DNA of 46,457 nucleotides, taken from NCBI GenBank assembly GCA_052034255.1, contig JBPOIU010000084.1, forward strand, positions 1 to 46,457. Direction: 5' to 3'. This DNA is from JADJEK01 sp052034255. GTDB taxonomy: Bacteria; Planctomycetota; B15-G4; JADJEK01. The first letter of the stretch is position 1; every line of letters starts with the position of its first letter. Of this stretch, positions 10,435 to 19,592 are shown in pieces. The notes below the pieces were generated by a model. The model was not told the origin of the DNA. It did no database searches and was given only the letters and a program-made list of their open reading frames with translations. A program made the position numbers and the translations under genes.

Positions 10435-11511
10435 ATGTTGCACCCCATCCTCAAGGTGATCGCCGACCAGGGCTGCCAGTCGTACCTCGTCGGCTGTCCG
10501 CAGACGCGTCGCGCGCTCCTCGTCGATCCCAAGGTCGGGCGGTCCAAGACGATCCAGGACGCGGCGGCGAAGTTCGGGCTGACCATCGAACGCGTCGTCG
10601 ACACCCATACCCACGCCGACCACCTCTCGGCCGGCCAAGCCTTCGCCGCGGCCGGCCTCGACGTCGTCATGAGTCGCCATACGGCGTGTCGCCGCAAGGT
10701 TTCTCGTCTGGGTGACGGCGACGTCGTCTCGGTTGGTTCGCTTCGGTTTCAAGTCATTGAAGTTCCTGGACATACGCCGGATTCGATCGCGCTCGTCGGC
10801 CATGGCATGGCGCTGGTCGGGGACACGCTGTTCGCGGGGAGCCTGGCGCGCTCCGACTTCCGGGGAGCGTCGGCGGCACAGCTCTTCGAATCGGTCACGA
10901 AGCGACTACTGGCCTTGCCCGACGAGACCGTCGTCTTCGCCGGCCACGACTATCGCGACGTCCTGTTCACGACGATCGGGCACGAACGTCGGACGAACCC
11001 AGCGCTTCGGCACGCAGACGCCGCGAGTTACGCGCGCGCGGTCGGCGACGTCCCCGGTGCTGGCAACACGCCCGAGGTCGACCACGTCCTCGCGCTGAAT
11101 CAATCCGACGAGCCGATCCCCGAAGTTCCGCCGACCGTCGCTGCCGCGTGCTGCGCCGCAGGGCCGGGCGGGTCGTCGACCGCGAGTCGCGTGACCGAGC
11201 GCACGGCGGTCGAGTTGAAGGACCAGGCGGCCGCGTTCGCGGAATCCGGGCGCTGGGTCGACGTCCGCGATCCGTGGGAGTTCGCGGAGTGGCGCATTCC
11301 CGGCACCAAGAACCTGCCGCTGTCCGAACTCGGGTTCCACCTCGGCGAGCTCCGCGGCGCGAAGGAACGCGTGGTGTTCTCGTGCCTCGGCGGAGTCCGG
11401 TCGAAGACCGCCGCCAAGACGCTCGCGTATCTCGACGTCGTCGACCAACCGATCAGCCTCGCCGGCGGCATCAACGCTTGGCGCGACGCCGGGGCTCCGA
11501 TCGAGAGGTAA
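10435..11511 (+). CDS. Persulfide dioxygenase-rhodanese fusion
   Basis: 358 residues, cytoplasmic. Residues 1-225 are a metallo-beta-lactamase-fold domain of the ETHE1/persulfide dioxygenase group. It has H58-x-H60-x-D62-H63 (THTHADHLSAG), VPGHTPDSIALVG, the metal Asp in LVGDTLFAG, SLARSDFRG, and FAGHDYRDVLFTTIGHERRT. Residues from about 255 form a rhodanese domain (WVDVRDPWEFAEWRIPGTKN) with active-site Cys at about 317 in FSCLGGVRSKTA. Such fusions oxidise glutathione persulfide to sulfite and move sulfane sulfur. The linker has a vicinal Cys pair (AAACCAAGPGG). Glyoxalase II is the alternative for the first domain, but the ETHE1-type spacing and the rhodanese favour sulfur metabolism. Confidence 0.9.
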   Translation: MLHPILKVIADQGCQSYLVGCPQTRRALLVDPKVGRSKTIQDAAAKFGLTIERVVDTHTHADHLSAGQAFAAAGLDVVMSRHTACRRKVSRLGDGDVVSVGSLRFQVIEVPGHTPDSIALVGHGMALVGDTLFAGSLARSDFRGASAAQLFESVTKRLLALPDETVVFAGHDYRDVLFTTIGHERRTNPALRHADAASYARAVGDVPGAGNTPEVDHVLALNQSDEPIPEVPPTVAAACCAAGPGGSSTASRVTERTAVELKDQAAAFAESGRWVDVRDPWEFAEWRIPGTKNLPLSELGFHLGELRGAKERVVFSCLGGVRSKTAAKTLAYLDVVDQPISLAGGINAWRDAGAPIER

Positions 11512-11585
11512 GAAAAGTCGTCGCGAGACATGCCGGGACGAAGGACTCCGCAATTGTTTTGGCGGGCGATCGACTCTAGTGTCAT

Positions 11586-11591
11586 TACAGT
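11586..11591 (+). promoter_or_regulatory. Putative -10 element for the paraoxonase-patatin pair
   Basis: TACAGT followed by CCGTGGAG, 31 bases before ATG 11623. An alternative is TTGTTT (11554-11559) paired with TCTAGT (11575-11580) at a short 15-base spacing. Confidence 0.33.
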
Positions 11592-11622
11592 CCGTGGAGT
11601 CGATCGAATACGTGGGGGCTCG

Positions 11623-12696
11623 ATGCGTCGCGCATTCGCATGGGTCGTCGGACTGATGGGTGCCGCGACCGGATGTTGCTCGCTCGAACGGAACACGACC
11701 TGGCAATGCGTAAGTGACACGGATCCGCGCTTCGTCGGCGCCGAGGACGTGGCGGTCCTGCCAGGTGAGAACTTGCTGCTCGTCTCGGTTCGCGACGTTC
11801 GACGCTCTGGCGAATCGACGCTGCGAGGCGAGATCTACGCGTGCGATCCGACGACGGGGTCGCTCGCCGCGGTGAGCCATGGGCGGCCACTCACGGGCGA
11901 TTTTCGGTACCCGTTCCGACCTCACGGTATCTCTGTATGGGCCGGAGACGCAGACCGTAATCCGCGCGTGTTCGTCATCAACCACCGTGCGCCGTGTCAG
12001 CAGTGCGTCGAAGTTTTCGAGTGGGATCGCGACGAGCAGAAACTGACGCACCTCTGGACGGTGCTCGATCACTCGGGCGCGATGTCCCGCCCGAACGATC
12101 TCGTCGCTGTTTCGGGCACGAGCTTCTACGTCACCAACATGACCTCCTGTTCGACCAAGCCCGGGATGTTCCTCGAGGGACTGGCGCGCATAGGCTCCGG
12201 CGCCCTTCTGTTTTGCGTGAACGCCGCCGATCCCCATCCTAGATTTCAGGTCGTGGCCGAAGACCTGCGCATGGCGAACGGCGTGGAGTTCTCCCAGACA
12301 CACAACACCTTGTACGTCGCCGAAGCAGGAGCCAACCGCATCTCGTGTTACTCAATCGACGCTCGGGACCCGCATCGCGTGACCGGGTGCACAGAAATTG
12401 CACTTCCATTTACGCCGGACAATCTCGCGCGCGAAGCCGACGGCTCGATGCTCGTGGCCGGACATACGTCCGGATGGGATTTCATACGGAACGACACTGT
12501 TGGCGAGACCTCGGGCAGTGTAATCGCGCGCGTCGTCCCGACTCCGGTGACCATCGAGATCATGCATGTCGACCCCACCGGCAAGACGATCTCGGCCGCA
12601 AGTTCCTGCGTGCGCAGTCCGCTCGATCCGAATCGTGTGTTCGTGGGCACGGTATACACGTCCGTTCACGTGCTCGAACCCTCATCGCAGCCCTGA
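11623..12696 (+). CDS. Paraoxonase/arylesterase-like beta-propeller lipoprotein
   Basis: 357 residues. ATG 11623 begins a short lipoprotein signal (RRAFAWVVGLMGAATGCC, lipid Cys18). The body matches the serum paraoxonase/arylesterase six-bladed propeller in order: FRPHGISVW, VFVINHRAP, VEVFEWDRDEQKLTHLWTV, SRPNDLVAVSGTSFYVTNM, VVAEDLRMANGVEFSQ, TLYVAEAGANRISCYS, and PDNLAREADGSMLVAGH. The Asn/Asp calcium-site residues in those blades are kept. Lactonase or esterase activity on the cell surface is the family-based guess; the substrate is unknown. The next gene follows after 14 bases and is also a lipoprotein hydrolase, so they probably form an operon. Confidence 0.85.
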   Translation: MRRAFAWVVGLMGAATGCCSLERNTTWQCVSDTDPRFVGAEDVAVLPGENLLLVSVRDVRRSGESTLRGEIYACDPTTGSLAAVSHGRPLTGDFRYPFRPHGISVWAGDADRNPRVFVINHRAPCQQCVEVFEWDRDEQKLTHLWTVLDHSGAMSRPNDLVAVSGTSFYVTNMTSCSTKPGMFLEGLARIGSGALLFCVNAADPHPRFQVVAEDLRMANGVEFSQTHNTLYVAEAGANRISCYSIDARDPHRVTGCTEIALPFTPDNLAREADGSMLVAGHTSGWDFIRNDTVGETSGSVIARVVPTPVTIEIMHVDPTGKTISAASSCVRSPLDPNRVFVGTVYTSVHVLEPSSQP

Positions 12697-12710
12697 AGCG
12701 GAGGATCGAT

Positions 12711-14780
12711 GTGGTTTCCCACCCATTCGCGCTCACATGCCTCGTCGCCGTCACCCTCACGTCGTGCGGACACGACTACGTCCGCTGGATTCCGAAGACG
12801 CAGCCGAGCAAGGTGGGGCACGCCGAATCTCGGGCCGTCTCCGCTGGTGACCAGCGAGCATCGGAAGTGACGGCACAAGCGCAGCGAATCGCTGAGAACA
12901 AGTCGCTGCTGATGACAGACCGCGCGCAGTCGGTAGAAGACGAGGGGCGGGTCGACGCGCTCGCCGTGTACGACCCGAACGATCGCGCCGCCATGCTGAA
13001 GTTTTACATGGCATTTCGCGCACACTCGACGCCGGCCGCCGCGGATGCCTCCGTGCGCAAAGCGATCGCCGCGGCTAACTGTAACCGGCTCGCCGCGATG
13101 TATGGGGAAGAGAGGGCCTCGATCGCCGCGGCTGGCCGCGATCCGGAACTGGGACTTGCGCTGTCGGGCGGCGGGATCCGTAGCGCGAGTTTCTCAGGGG
13201 GAGTGCTGCAGGCTCTGCACGAGCTGGGTCTTCTGAAGGAGTTCGGGTACTTGTCCACGGTCTCCGGGGGCGGGTACACCGGCGGGTGGTACATGCTCCG
13301 ATCGCGGCAGTCGGACGCGGAGCTGTTCGCACCGGGAGACTCGGACGCGCAGCATATCTCGCAGAACGGGTTCTTCCTGACCGCGGGAGGCCCGCGCAGC
13401 GGCGCGTGGCCGATCGTGTGGCGCGAACTCGTCAACCTGGCGCTCGTCCCTGTGCATTTGTTGTTCAACGGCGTCGTCGATTTCGACGTGAACACGCGCG
13501 GGGCGCGCGACGACTATCGGAACGGCATCGGAACCAGCTTTCTCTACGACGTGCCGATGAACACGGAGAAGATCACGCAGGAAGCGTACGGCTCGATGGC
13601 AAGTCTGCTTCCGTCCGCGAGTCGCCCGCGCCCATTCTGGATCGTGAACTGTCATCTCGCGTTGAACGACGAGAAGTCGGGCTTTCGCGCGCGCAGCGGC
13701 TGCCCGTTCGAGATTACGCCGCTGCACTGCGGAGCGGACAACGTTGGATACGTGGACACCGTGTCCGATGCTTGCTCGGCCGACATCGCGAGTTCCTCGT
13801 TCATGCTGAAGCCGACCGCTTGGGCGAACCAGCACTATTGGATGACGCCGCTGTACGCGGTCGCGATCTCCGGCGCGGCCGCGGACTCCAGCAGCCTCCA
13901 AGGCAATATCTTTGAGTACGGCCTGCTGCAGGCGGCCAACTTCGATCTGGGTTACTACGTCGACGGTTGGTCGCGCGGCTGGCTCGCGAGCGACCACAAC
14001 TCGACCTGGAACAACTTCATCTACTACGGTCTTTCGCCCGAGCTCGTGTTCTTCGGAGTCTACGACTTGCCGGATTGGTTCCCGTTTTCGCTGTTCCGGT
14101 CGAGCGATGCGCTGTCGTTCAACTTCGAAGGACATCCGCAGAACGTCAACGGCAAGAAGTTCTATCTGACCGACGGAGCGCACTTCGAGAACTTGGGCGC
14201 CTACGCACTCGTGAAGCGTGGGTGCCGAACGATCGTGATCTCGGATGCAACGCAGGATCAGTCGGTGGACCAGTGGAACCACGCTTCGAATTCCAAGAGC
14301 GCGACGCGCTCCGCGGCGTTCGACGATCTGCGTCGCTTGGAGGAGCGCCTGTACGCGGACTTCGGTGCCGAACTGGAGATCGACTGGGAACACTTCGATC
14401 CCGAGCCGGATGGATGCGGGGAGTTTGGGGGAGGACCGAGCGGTGACGTGATGCTCGGCCGCATTCGGAATCTCCCGGTCGGGACAGGGAAGCGCCTCGG
14501 CCCGTGCGACGAGGTAGTCATCGTCTACGTGAAGTCGGCATACGACGCTTCCACACGCCTTCGCGACACCCAGACGTTCATCGACAGGGAGAAGTTGGCT
14601 CGTCCCATGTTCCCGAACGACGACACATCGGACGTCTTCTACAGCGAATCGGACGTGCTCGCATACCGGGCGCTCGGGCGCGCTGTGGTCTTGAAGAATG
14701 CGGGCCTTCTGAGAGCCGCGATGCGCGGCGACCTGCACGGGAAGGACAACTTCCAGGTGATGCGCAAGAGCGCGCAGTAG
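12711..14780 (+). CDS. Patatin-like phospholipase, lipoprotein
   Basis: 689 residues, large for a patatin. GTG 12711 is chosen because GGAGG (12700-12704) lies six bases upstream and it opens a lipobox LTSC (Cys19). The patatin core is clear: oxyanion loop LALSGGGIRSASFSGG (about 149-164), nucleophile Ser185 in LSTVSGGGYTGG (T-x-S-x-G rather than the usual G-x-S-x-G, as I recall for large bacterial patatins), and catalytic Asp near 488 in LTDGAHFENLGAYAL. An insert of about 280 residues separates Ser and Asp. Expected role: acyl-ester hydrolysis of phospholipid at the membrane surface. It is probably co-transcribed with the paraoxonase-like gene upstream. Confidence 0.88.
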   Translation: MVSHPFALTCLVAVTLTSCGHDYVRWIPKTQPSKVGHAESRAVSAGDQRASEVTAQAQRIAENKSLLMTDRAQSVEDEGRVDALAVYDPNDRAAMLKFYMAFRAHSTPAAADASVRKAIAAANCNRLAAMYGEERASIAAAGRDPELGLALSGGGIRSASFSGGVLQALHELGLLKEFGYLSTVSGGGYTGGWYMLRSRQSDAELFAPGDSDAQHISQNGFFLTAGGPRSGAWPIVWRELVNLALVPVHLLFNGVVDFDVNTRGARDDYRNGIGTSFLYDVPMNTEKITQEAYGSMASLLPSASRPRPFWIVNCHLALNDEKSGFRARSGCPFEITPLHCGADNVGYVDTVSDACSADIASSSFMLKPTAWANQHYWMTPLYAVAISGAAADSSSLQGNIFEYGLLQAANFDLGYYVDGWSRGWLASDHNSTWNNFIYYGLSPELVFFGVYDLPDWFPFSLFRSSDALSFNFEGHPQNVNGKKFYLTDGAHFENLGAYALVKRGCRTIVISDATQDQSVDQWNHASNSKSATRSAAFDDLRRLEERLYADFGAELEIDWEHFDPEPDGCGEFGGGPSGDVMLGRIRNLPVGTGKRLGPCDEVVIVYVKSAYDASTRLRDTQTFIDREKLARPMFPNDDTSDVFYSESDVLAYRALGRAVVLKNAGLLRAAMRGDLHGKDNFQVMRKSAQ

Positions 14781-14854
14781 CCGCTCCCTCGGTCGGCGCA
14801 CTCGACGGTGCCGTTCCGCCCCCGAACGAATCCAACTCTCTTTCGCGGCGAGGT

Positions 14855-14882
14855 TTGATCGCGCCGAGCCGCTGTCTACGAT
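14855..14882 (+). promoter_or_regulatory. Putative sigma-70-type promoter for ftsK
   Basis: TTGATC (14855-14860), 16-base spacer, TACGAT (14877-14882), about 120 bases before the ftsK start and inside the 220-base gap after the patatin gene. Confidence 0.35.
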
Positions 14883-15001
14883 GCGGACGCCGATCCCGGC
14901 GTGCGCTCGAGCCTTCCTCCGGCTCATCGCGTCGTCGGACTGACGACGCGGAGGTTTCACGGAAGCGAGCGCGCGGGGCAACGAGGATCTCGACCACATC
15001 G

Positions 15002-17779
15002 ATGGCCAACGCGGAATCATCCAGGCCGGCTCTTCCGAACTTGCATGAGCGAGCTCGGGAGATCGCCGCCGTACTTCTTTTCGGTGTCGCGGCGTTCGCG
15101 TTGCTCGCGTGTTCGTCGTTCCTCGAGCCGAACAGCCAATTGGTCGACAGGTCGTTCGCGAACCTGTGTGGTCCTGCCGGCATCACGATCGCCAAAGCGG
15201 CGCTCTACGGCTTCGGATATGCCGCGTATCTCGGCATCTTCGTCGTCTTCGTCTGGGCGCTCGCGCTGTTCTCACGCCGCCCGGTGTCGCTCGGTCCGTT
15301 CCGCCTGCTGTGGTTCTCGCTGTCGCTGCTGATCTGCGCGGCGCTGTTCTCCCACTTCCTCGGCAATTCGTCGATCTTCGGCAAGCCCGAGTACGCGTTG
15401 CCCGGCGCCGGCGGACTCATCGGTTTCCAGATCGCCGGGTTCATCGAGACCACGCTGATGTTCGGCTCGTGGGGCACCGGTCTCACGTTGCTGATCCTGT
15501 CGTTGATCACGTTCCAGCTCGCGACGGACTTCGTGCTGTATTCGGCGATGGTCGGCGCTTTCCACTTCGTTGCCGAACGTCGCCACGCCGCGGGCGAGCT
15601 GATCAAGAAGACCGGACCGCTGTTCGCATCGTTGCTCGGCGAACGTCACGCCAATGACGCCGACAAGGATTTGAACGACGAGGAGCTGCCCGTCCGCCGC
15701 ACGCGCCGCAAGCGCGTGGAGATCGGCGTCACCGACGACGAGGTCGAAGGCTTCGCGGCCGCGCGCGTTCCGGAGGACGAGGAGCGCGGCCGGCGCAAGT
15801 CGAAGCGCGCCGTGCACGTCGACGACGTCGACGTCGAGTTCGGCGACGAACCCGCGGTCGCCGCGGGCCGCACGCCGTCGAAGGCGGCAAGAACGAACTT
15901 GCCGCCCGCGAACGCCGAATTCGATCTCGACGAGGAAGTCGAGATGGACGCGGATGACTTGCCGACACCCGCTCCCACGAAGGGAACGAAGTCCGACAAG
16001 AAGTCGCTCGCGCTGTCCGCGGTGCAGGCGGCGTCGAAGGGCGCAGAGCCGCCGATGCTCGACGAGGACGACGAAGCCGACATCGGCAGCGGACTCGACG
16101 ACGAGGATGACGGCCTACCCGAGTCCAAAGAGCCCAAGGAGAAGAAGACCCAGGCGAAGATCCACTACGAGCCGCCGAAGGGTCCGGCCGCGAGCGCGGC
16201 CAACATGGACAAAGAGCACGTGGTCTTCGTCGCGCCGCCGCAGAAGAAGGCCGCGTACGAGTTCCCGTCGAAGCAACTGCTCGAGAAGTCGACGCCCGTG
16301 CCCGCCGGCGAGTTCCAGGCGATGATCGAGCGCAACATCGAAGAGCTCGAGCACGCGCTCGCGTCCTACAAAATCGACGCCGAAGTCGAGGAGATCCAAA
16401 AGGGTCCGGTCATCACGATGTTCGAACTGAACGTCGCGGCCGGCACGCGCGTCGATCGCATCCGCGCGCTCGAGGACGACCTCGCGATTCGACTGAAGGC
16501 GCCGTCGGTCCGCATCGTCGCGCCGATCCCCGGCAAGTCGACGATCGGCATCGAAGTGCCGAACAGCATCCGCGAGACCGTGCGCATGCGCGAGCTCGTC
16601 GAGTCGCCGGAGTACAAGTCGGAGAAGTTCGCGATCCCCGTGTTCCTCGGCAAGGACGCGTCGGGCCGCGTGCTGATCGAAGACCTCGCGAAGATGCCGC
16701 ACGCGCTGATCGCTGGCGCAACCGGCGCCGGCAAGTCGGTGTGCTTGAACTCGATCATCATGTCGGTGCTGTTCACGCGCTCGCCGGAACAGGTCCGCAT
16801 GATCCTGATCGACCCGAAGATGGTCGAGCTCTCGACGTTCGAGAACATCCCGCATCTGATGTGCCCGGTCGTGCGCGACATGAACAAGGCCGCGCAGATC
16901 CTCGAGTGGGCCTGCACGAAGATGGACGAGCGCTACGAGATCCTGGCCGAGGTCGGGGCGCGCAACATCTTCGCCTACAACAAGATCCCCGAAGAGCAGG
17001 TGCGTTCGAAGCTCGGCATCTCGCCGGACGACCAAGTCTTCGAAGCGCGCATGCCGTTCATCGTGATCGTCGTCGACGAGCTCGCCGACTTGATGATGGT
17101 GGGCACGAAGGACATCGAAACGCACATCACGCGACTCGCGCAGAAGAGCCGCGCGGTCGGCATCCACGTGATCCTCGCGACGCAGCGCCCGTCGACCAAC
17201 GTCATCACCGGCTTGATCAAAGCGAACATGCCGACGCGCATCTCGTTCCAAGTCGCGTCGAAGATCGACTCGCGCGTCGTGCTCGATCAAAACGGCGCGG
17301 AGAAGCTGCTCGGGTTCGGCGACATGCTGTACATGCCGCCGCGTTCGGCAGCGCTGATCCGCTCGCAAGGCACGTTCGTGACCGACGAAGAAATCACCGC
17401 GGTCGTGAACGCCGTGAAGACGAACTCGCCGCTGTACGCGCCCGAGCTGATGCAGAAGAAGGCGACGAGCACCGAAGACCCGCGCGAGATCGACGACCTC
17501 TACGAAGAGGCCGTCCAGTTCGTACTCGAATCACGGCGCGGTTCGGCGTCGTTGCTGCAGCGCCGCTTCTCCATCGGATACACGCGCGCCTCGCGCTTGA
17601 TCGACTTGATGGCGAACGAGGGCATCCTGGGCGAATACAAGAACGCTCAGGCGCGCGAAGTCGTGATGAACCTCGAGGAATACGACGAGATGCTCAAGGA
17701 GCGCTACGGCATGAACAAGCCGCAGCGCAACGGAAGGTCCTCCTCCGCCGATGGCGGAGACATGGCTGCTGGGAGCTGA
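15002..17779 (+). CDS. ftsK: DNA translocase FtsK
   Basis: 925 residues. Septal DNA pump that clears chromosome termini and activates XerCD recombination. The N-terminal membrane domain has about four helices (residues 20-185). Next is an acidic linker of about 200 residues with many Asp/Glu. The alpha-beta domain (IDAEVEEIQKGPVITMFELN) precedes the RecA-like motor with Walker A AGATGAGKSV (Lys near 578) and Walker B IVIVVDELAD (near 691). The C-terminal gamma winged helix, LLQRRFSIGYTRASRLIDLM, is near residues 835-895. ATG 15002 is preferred because it opens a plausible N-terminus; GAGG at 14983 is too far to be a good ribosome site. The next gene, a motorless relative, starts seven bases after the stop. 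Confidence 0.96.
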   Translation: MANAESSRPALPNLHERAREIAAVLLFGVAAFALLACSSFLEPNSQLVDRSFANLCGPAGITIAKAALYGFGYAAYLGIFVVFVWALALFSRRPVSLGPFRLLWFSLSLLICAALFSHFLGNSSIFGKPEYALPGAGGLIGFQIAGFIETTLMFGSWGTGLTLLILSLITFQLATDFVLYSAMVGAFHFVAERRHAAGELIKKTGPLFASLLGERHANDADKDLNDEELPVRRTRRKRVEIGVTDDEVEGFAAARVPEDEERGRRKSKRAVHVDDVDVEFGDEPAVAAGRTPSKAARTNLPPANAEFDLDEEVEMDADDLPTPAPTKGTKSDKKSLALSAVQAASKGAEPPMLDEDDEADIGSGLDDEDDGLPESKEPKEKKTQAKIHYEPPKGPAASAANMDKEHVVFVAPPQKKAAYEFPSKQLLEKSTPVPAGEFQAMIERNIEELEHALASYKIDAEVEEIQKGPVITMFELNVAAGTRVDRIRALEDDLAIRLKAPSVRIVAPIPGKSTIGIEVPNSIRETVRMRELVESPEYKSEKFAIPVFLGKDASGRVLIEDLAKMPHALIAGATGAGKSVCLNSIIMSVLFTRSPEQVRMILIDPKMVELSTFENIPHLMCPVVRDMNKAAQILEWACTKMDERYEILAEVGARNIFAYNKIPEEQVRSKLGISPDDQVFEARMPFIVIVVDELADLMMVGTKDIETHITRLAQKSRAVGIHVILATQRPSTNVITGLIKANMPTRISFQVASKIDSRVVLDQNGAEKLLGFGDMLYMPPRSAALIRSQGTFVTDEEITAVVNAVKTNSPLYAPELMQKKATSTEDPREIDDLYEEAVQFVLESRRGSASLLQRRFSIGYTRASRLIDLMANEGILGEYKNAQAREVVMNLEEYDEMLKERYGMNKPQRNGRSSSADGGDMAAGS

Positions 17780-17785
17780 AGACAC

Positions 17786-19450
17786 ATGACCCCGACGCTG
17801 GCTTCGTTGTTCATCGGTGAGTGGTTCGGCCCGGCGCCGACGATCATCGGCATCGTGCTCCTCGCCTTCTGGGCGTGGGTGAAGTGGTCGAATCGCCCGG
17901 TCGAGCGGCTCAACTTCCGCTTCATGGGCGTCGTGCTGCTCGTGATCAGCTCGTCGCTGTGGCTCGGCTTCGAGAAGGGTGGCGCCAGCACGACCGGTTA
18001 CGGCGGTGACTTCGGTGCGTTCTTCTCCGGGCGCTTCGCCGATGGCTGGATCAGCACGCTGGCGATGTTCATGGTGGGACTTGCCGCGCTGCTGTCGATC
18101 CCGCTGGCGACCGACTGGCTGTTCCTGCCGATGTTCCTGAAGTACCGCACGAAGCAAGGTCTCGCCGCCGCACCGGTGCTCGGCAGCGTCGGTGGGTACA
18201 AGATCGTCGGCGCGTACGCGCACGAAGGCAGCGCGCCGCCGGCCGCACCCGGGACGCAGAGCGCTCCCGAGGTCGACGCACCGAACGAAACCGAAGCGCC
18301 GAGCGCGACCGCGGTCGCCGACCGCGACGAGGCCGCTGCGGCGATCGACGACCCTGCGTCCACGCCGGACGAAGGCGACGACGACGTCGCGCCCGCCTCT
18401 CCCGCAGCGGACGAGGATCTGCCGTGGTACATGCGCCGCCGTCCGCGCGGCGCGTCCGCACCAACGTCGCGCGGCAGCGATGAAGACCTCGCGCCGCGCA
18501 CGAGCTCGACGCGCACGCGCGGAGAAACGACTGCGCGCTTCCAGCTCGAGCCCGAAACCGAACCCGAGCCGACACCGACGCCGATCTACGAATCGCGCCG
18601 TCGCGCGCGGATGACGCGCTACGCCGAACCGGAGTCCGAGCCGGCCGCGCCGCAAGAAGCCGAGGCCGGCGCATCGTCCGATGCCGCGTACGAAGCCCCG
18701 CAGTCGAGCGGCGCGCTCGCGGAGCCCGAGACGTACGAAGAGACCGAGGCCGACGCGTCTCCATCGATCGACGAGATCGCACAGGCGCCGGTCGCCGAAC
18801 GCGCCGAAACGCCGGAAGCCGCGACGGAGCAGAGGGGACTCGATGCGGCGCTCGACGACGCGTTCGCGTTCGCCGACGACGCGTCGAGCACGACGACGGC
18901 CGAGCCCCCCGCTCCCACGATCGATGAAGCGGCCGCCGCTCCGGTGGTCGAGGCCGAGCCGCAACCGACTGCGACGACGCGTTCGATCGAGGCCGCGGCC
19001 GACGAAGCCGACGAGTTCGAAACCGACGTCGCCGAAGACGATGCGGACGACGCCGCAGAACACGACGACGACACCGAAGCATCGACCGAAGCCGTGGTCC
19101 GCGAGGATCGCGAGCCGACGTCCGCGGCATCGGACGCCACGGACTCCGAGGCCGTGGAGCCATCGACAGCAACGGAGCCGGCGCGCACGACGGTCGTCGA
19201 ACGCGAGCCCGCCGCGGCGCTCAGCGAAGACGACTTGGCGTTCGTCAAGGCCGGCGACCTGGTCGTCGCGCAGAGCAAGGCCTCGATCTCGTTCCTGCAA
19301 AAGCAGCTCGGAGTCGGCTACTTCCAGGCGGCGAAGCTCCTCGATCGGCTCGAGAAGGAAAAGATCATCGGTCCCTACACGGGTGGCGTGAACCGCGACG
19401 TGCTGATCGACCTCGTCGAGTGGCAGGCCAAGAAGTCGTCGATGGGCTGA
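17786..19450 (+). CDS. Motorless FtsK paralogue: membrane segments + acidic linker + FtsK gamma domain, no ATPase
   Basis: 554 residues, intact frame, ATG with GGGAG at 17771-17775, directly after ftsK. Three hydrophobic helices (about 17-33, 46-63, 88-112) align by eye with FtsK helices 2-4: IGIVLLAFWAWVKWSNRPVE against LGIFVVFVWALALFSRRPVS, and IPLATDWLFL against FQLATDFVLY. Residues of about 130-465 are an Ala/Glu/Asp/Thr/Pro-rich linker. The end (about 475-550), VAQSKASISFLQKQLGVGY then FQAAKLLDRLEKEKIIGPY, matches the FtsK gamma winged helix. There is no Walker A, Walker B or alpha-beta domain. It could bind KOPS-like DNA or XerD, or assemble with FtsK and tune it. That role is inference. 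Confidence 0.85.
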   Translation: MTPTLASLFIGEWFGPAPTIIGIVLLAFWAWVKWSNRPVERLNFRFMGVVLLVISSSLWLGFEKGGASTTGYGGDFGAFFSGRFADGWISTLAMFMVGLAALLSIPLATDWLFLPMFLKYRTKQGLAAAPVLGSVGGYKIVGAYAHEGSAPPAAPGTQSAPEVDAPNETEAPSATAVADRDEAAAAIDDPASTPDEGDDDVAPASPAADEDLPWYMRRRPRGASAPTSRGSDEDLAPRTSSTRTRGETTARFQLEPETEPEPTPTPIYESRRRARMTRYAEPESEPAAPQEAEAGASSDAAYEAPQSSGALAEPETYEETEADASPSIDEIAQAPVAERAETPEAATEQRGLDAALDDAFAFADDASSTTTAEPPAPTIDEAAAAPVVEAEPQPTATTRSIEAAADEADEFETDVAEDDADDAAEHDDDTEASTEAVVREDREPTSAASDATDSEAVEPSTATEPARTTVVEREPAAALSEDDLAFVKAGDLVVAQSKASISFLQKQLGVGYFQAAKLLDRLEKEKIIGPYTGGVNRDVLIDLVEWQAKKSSMG

Positions 19451-19542
19451 GCGAGCGCCCGAAATCGGCCGCGGAAGGCACCGCCGCCGCGCGGAACCCA
19501 ATCGTTGCCCAAGCGCGTCGAGCGCGCGGCACTCGGTCGGGT

Positions 19543-19548
19543 TACACT
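19543..19548 (+). promoter_or_regulatory. Putative -10 element for the glycosyltransferase pair
   Basis: TACACT followed by CCGCCGCCCC, 44 bases before GTG 19593. No clear -35. Confidence 0.38.
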
Positions 19549-19592
19549 CCGCCGCCCCAAATCGCCCCAGATCGCCGCGGAGCGCACGCCAC

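Noticed and set aside
12345..12710. N-terminal extension of the patatin frame
   Set aside because: It overlaps the paraoxonase gene in another frame; GGAGG and the lipobox fix the start at GTG 12711.
13194..15020. Minus-strand open frame of about 600 codons over the patatin gene
   Set aside because: Antisense shadow; patatin GGGIRS, VSGGG and DGA motifs are on the plus strand.
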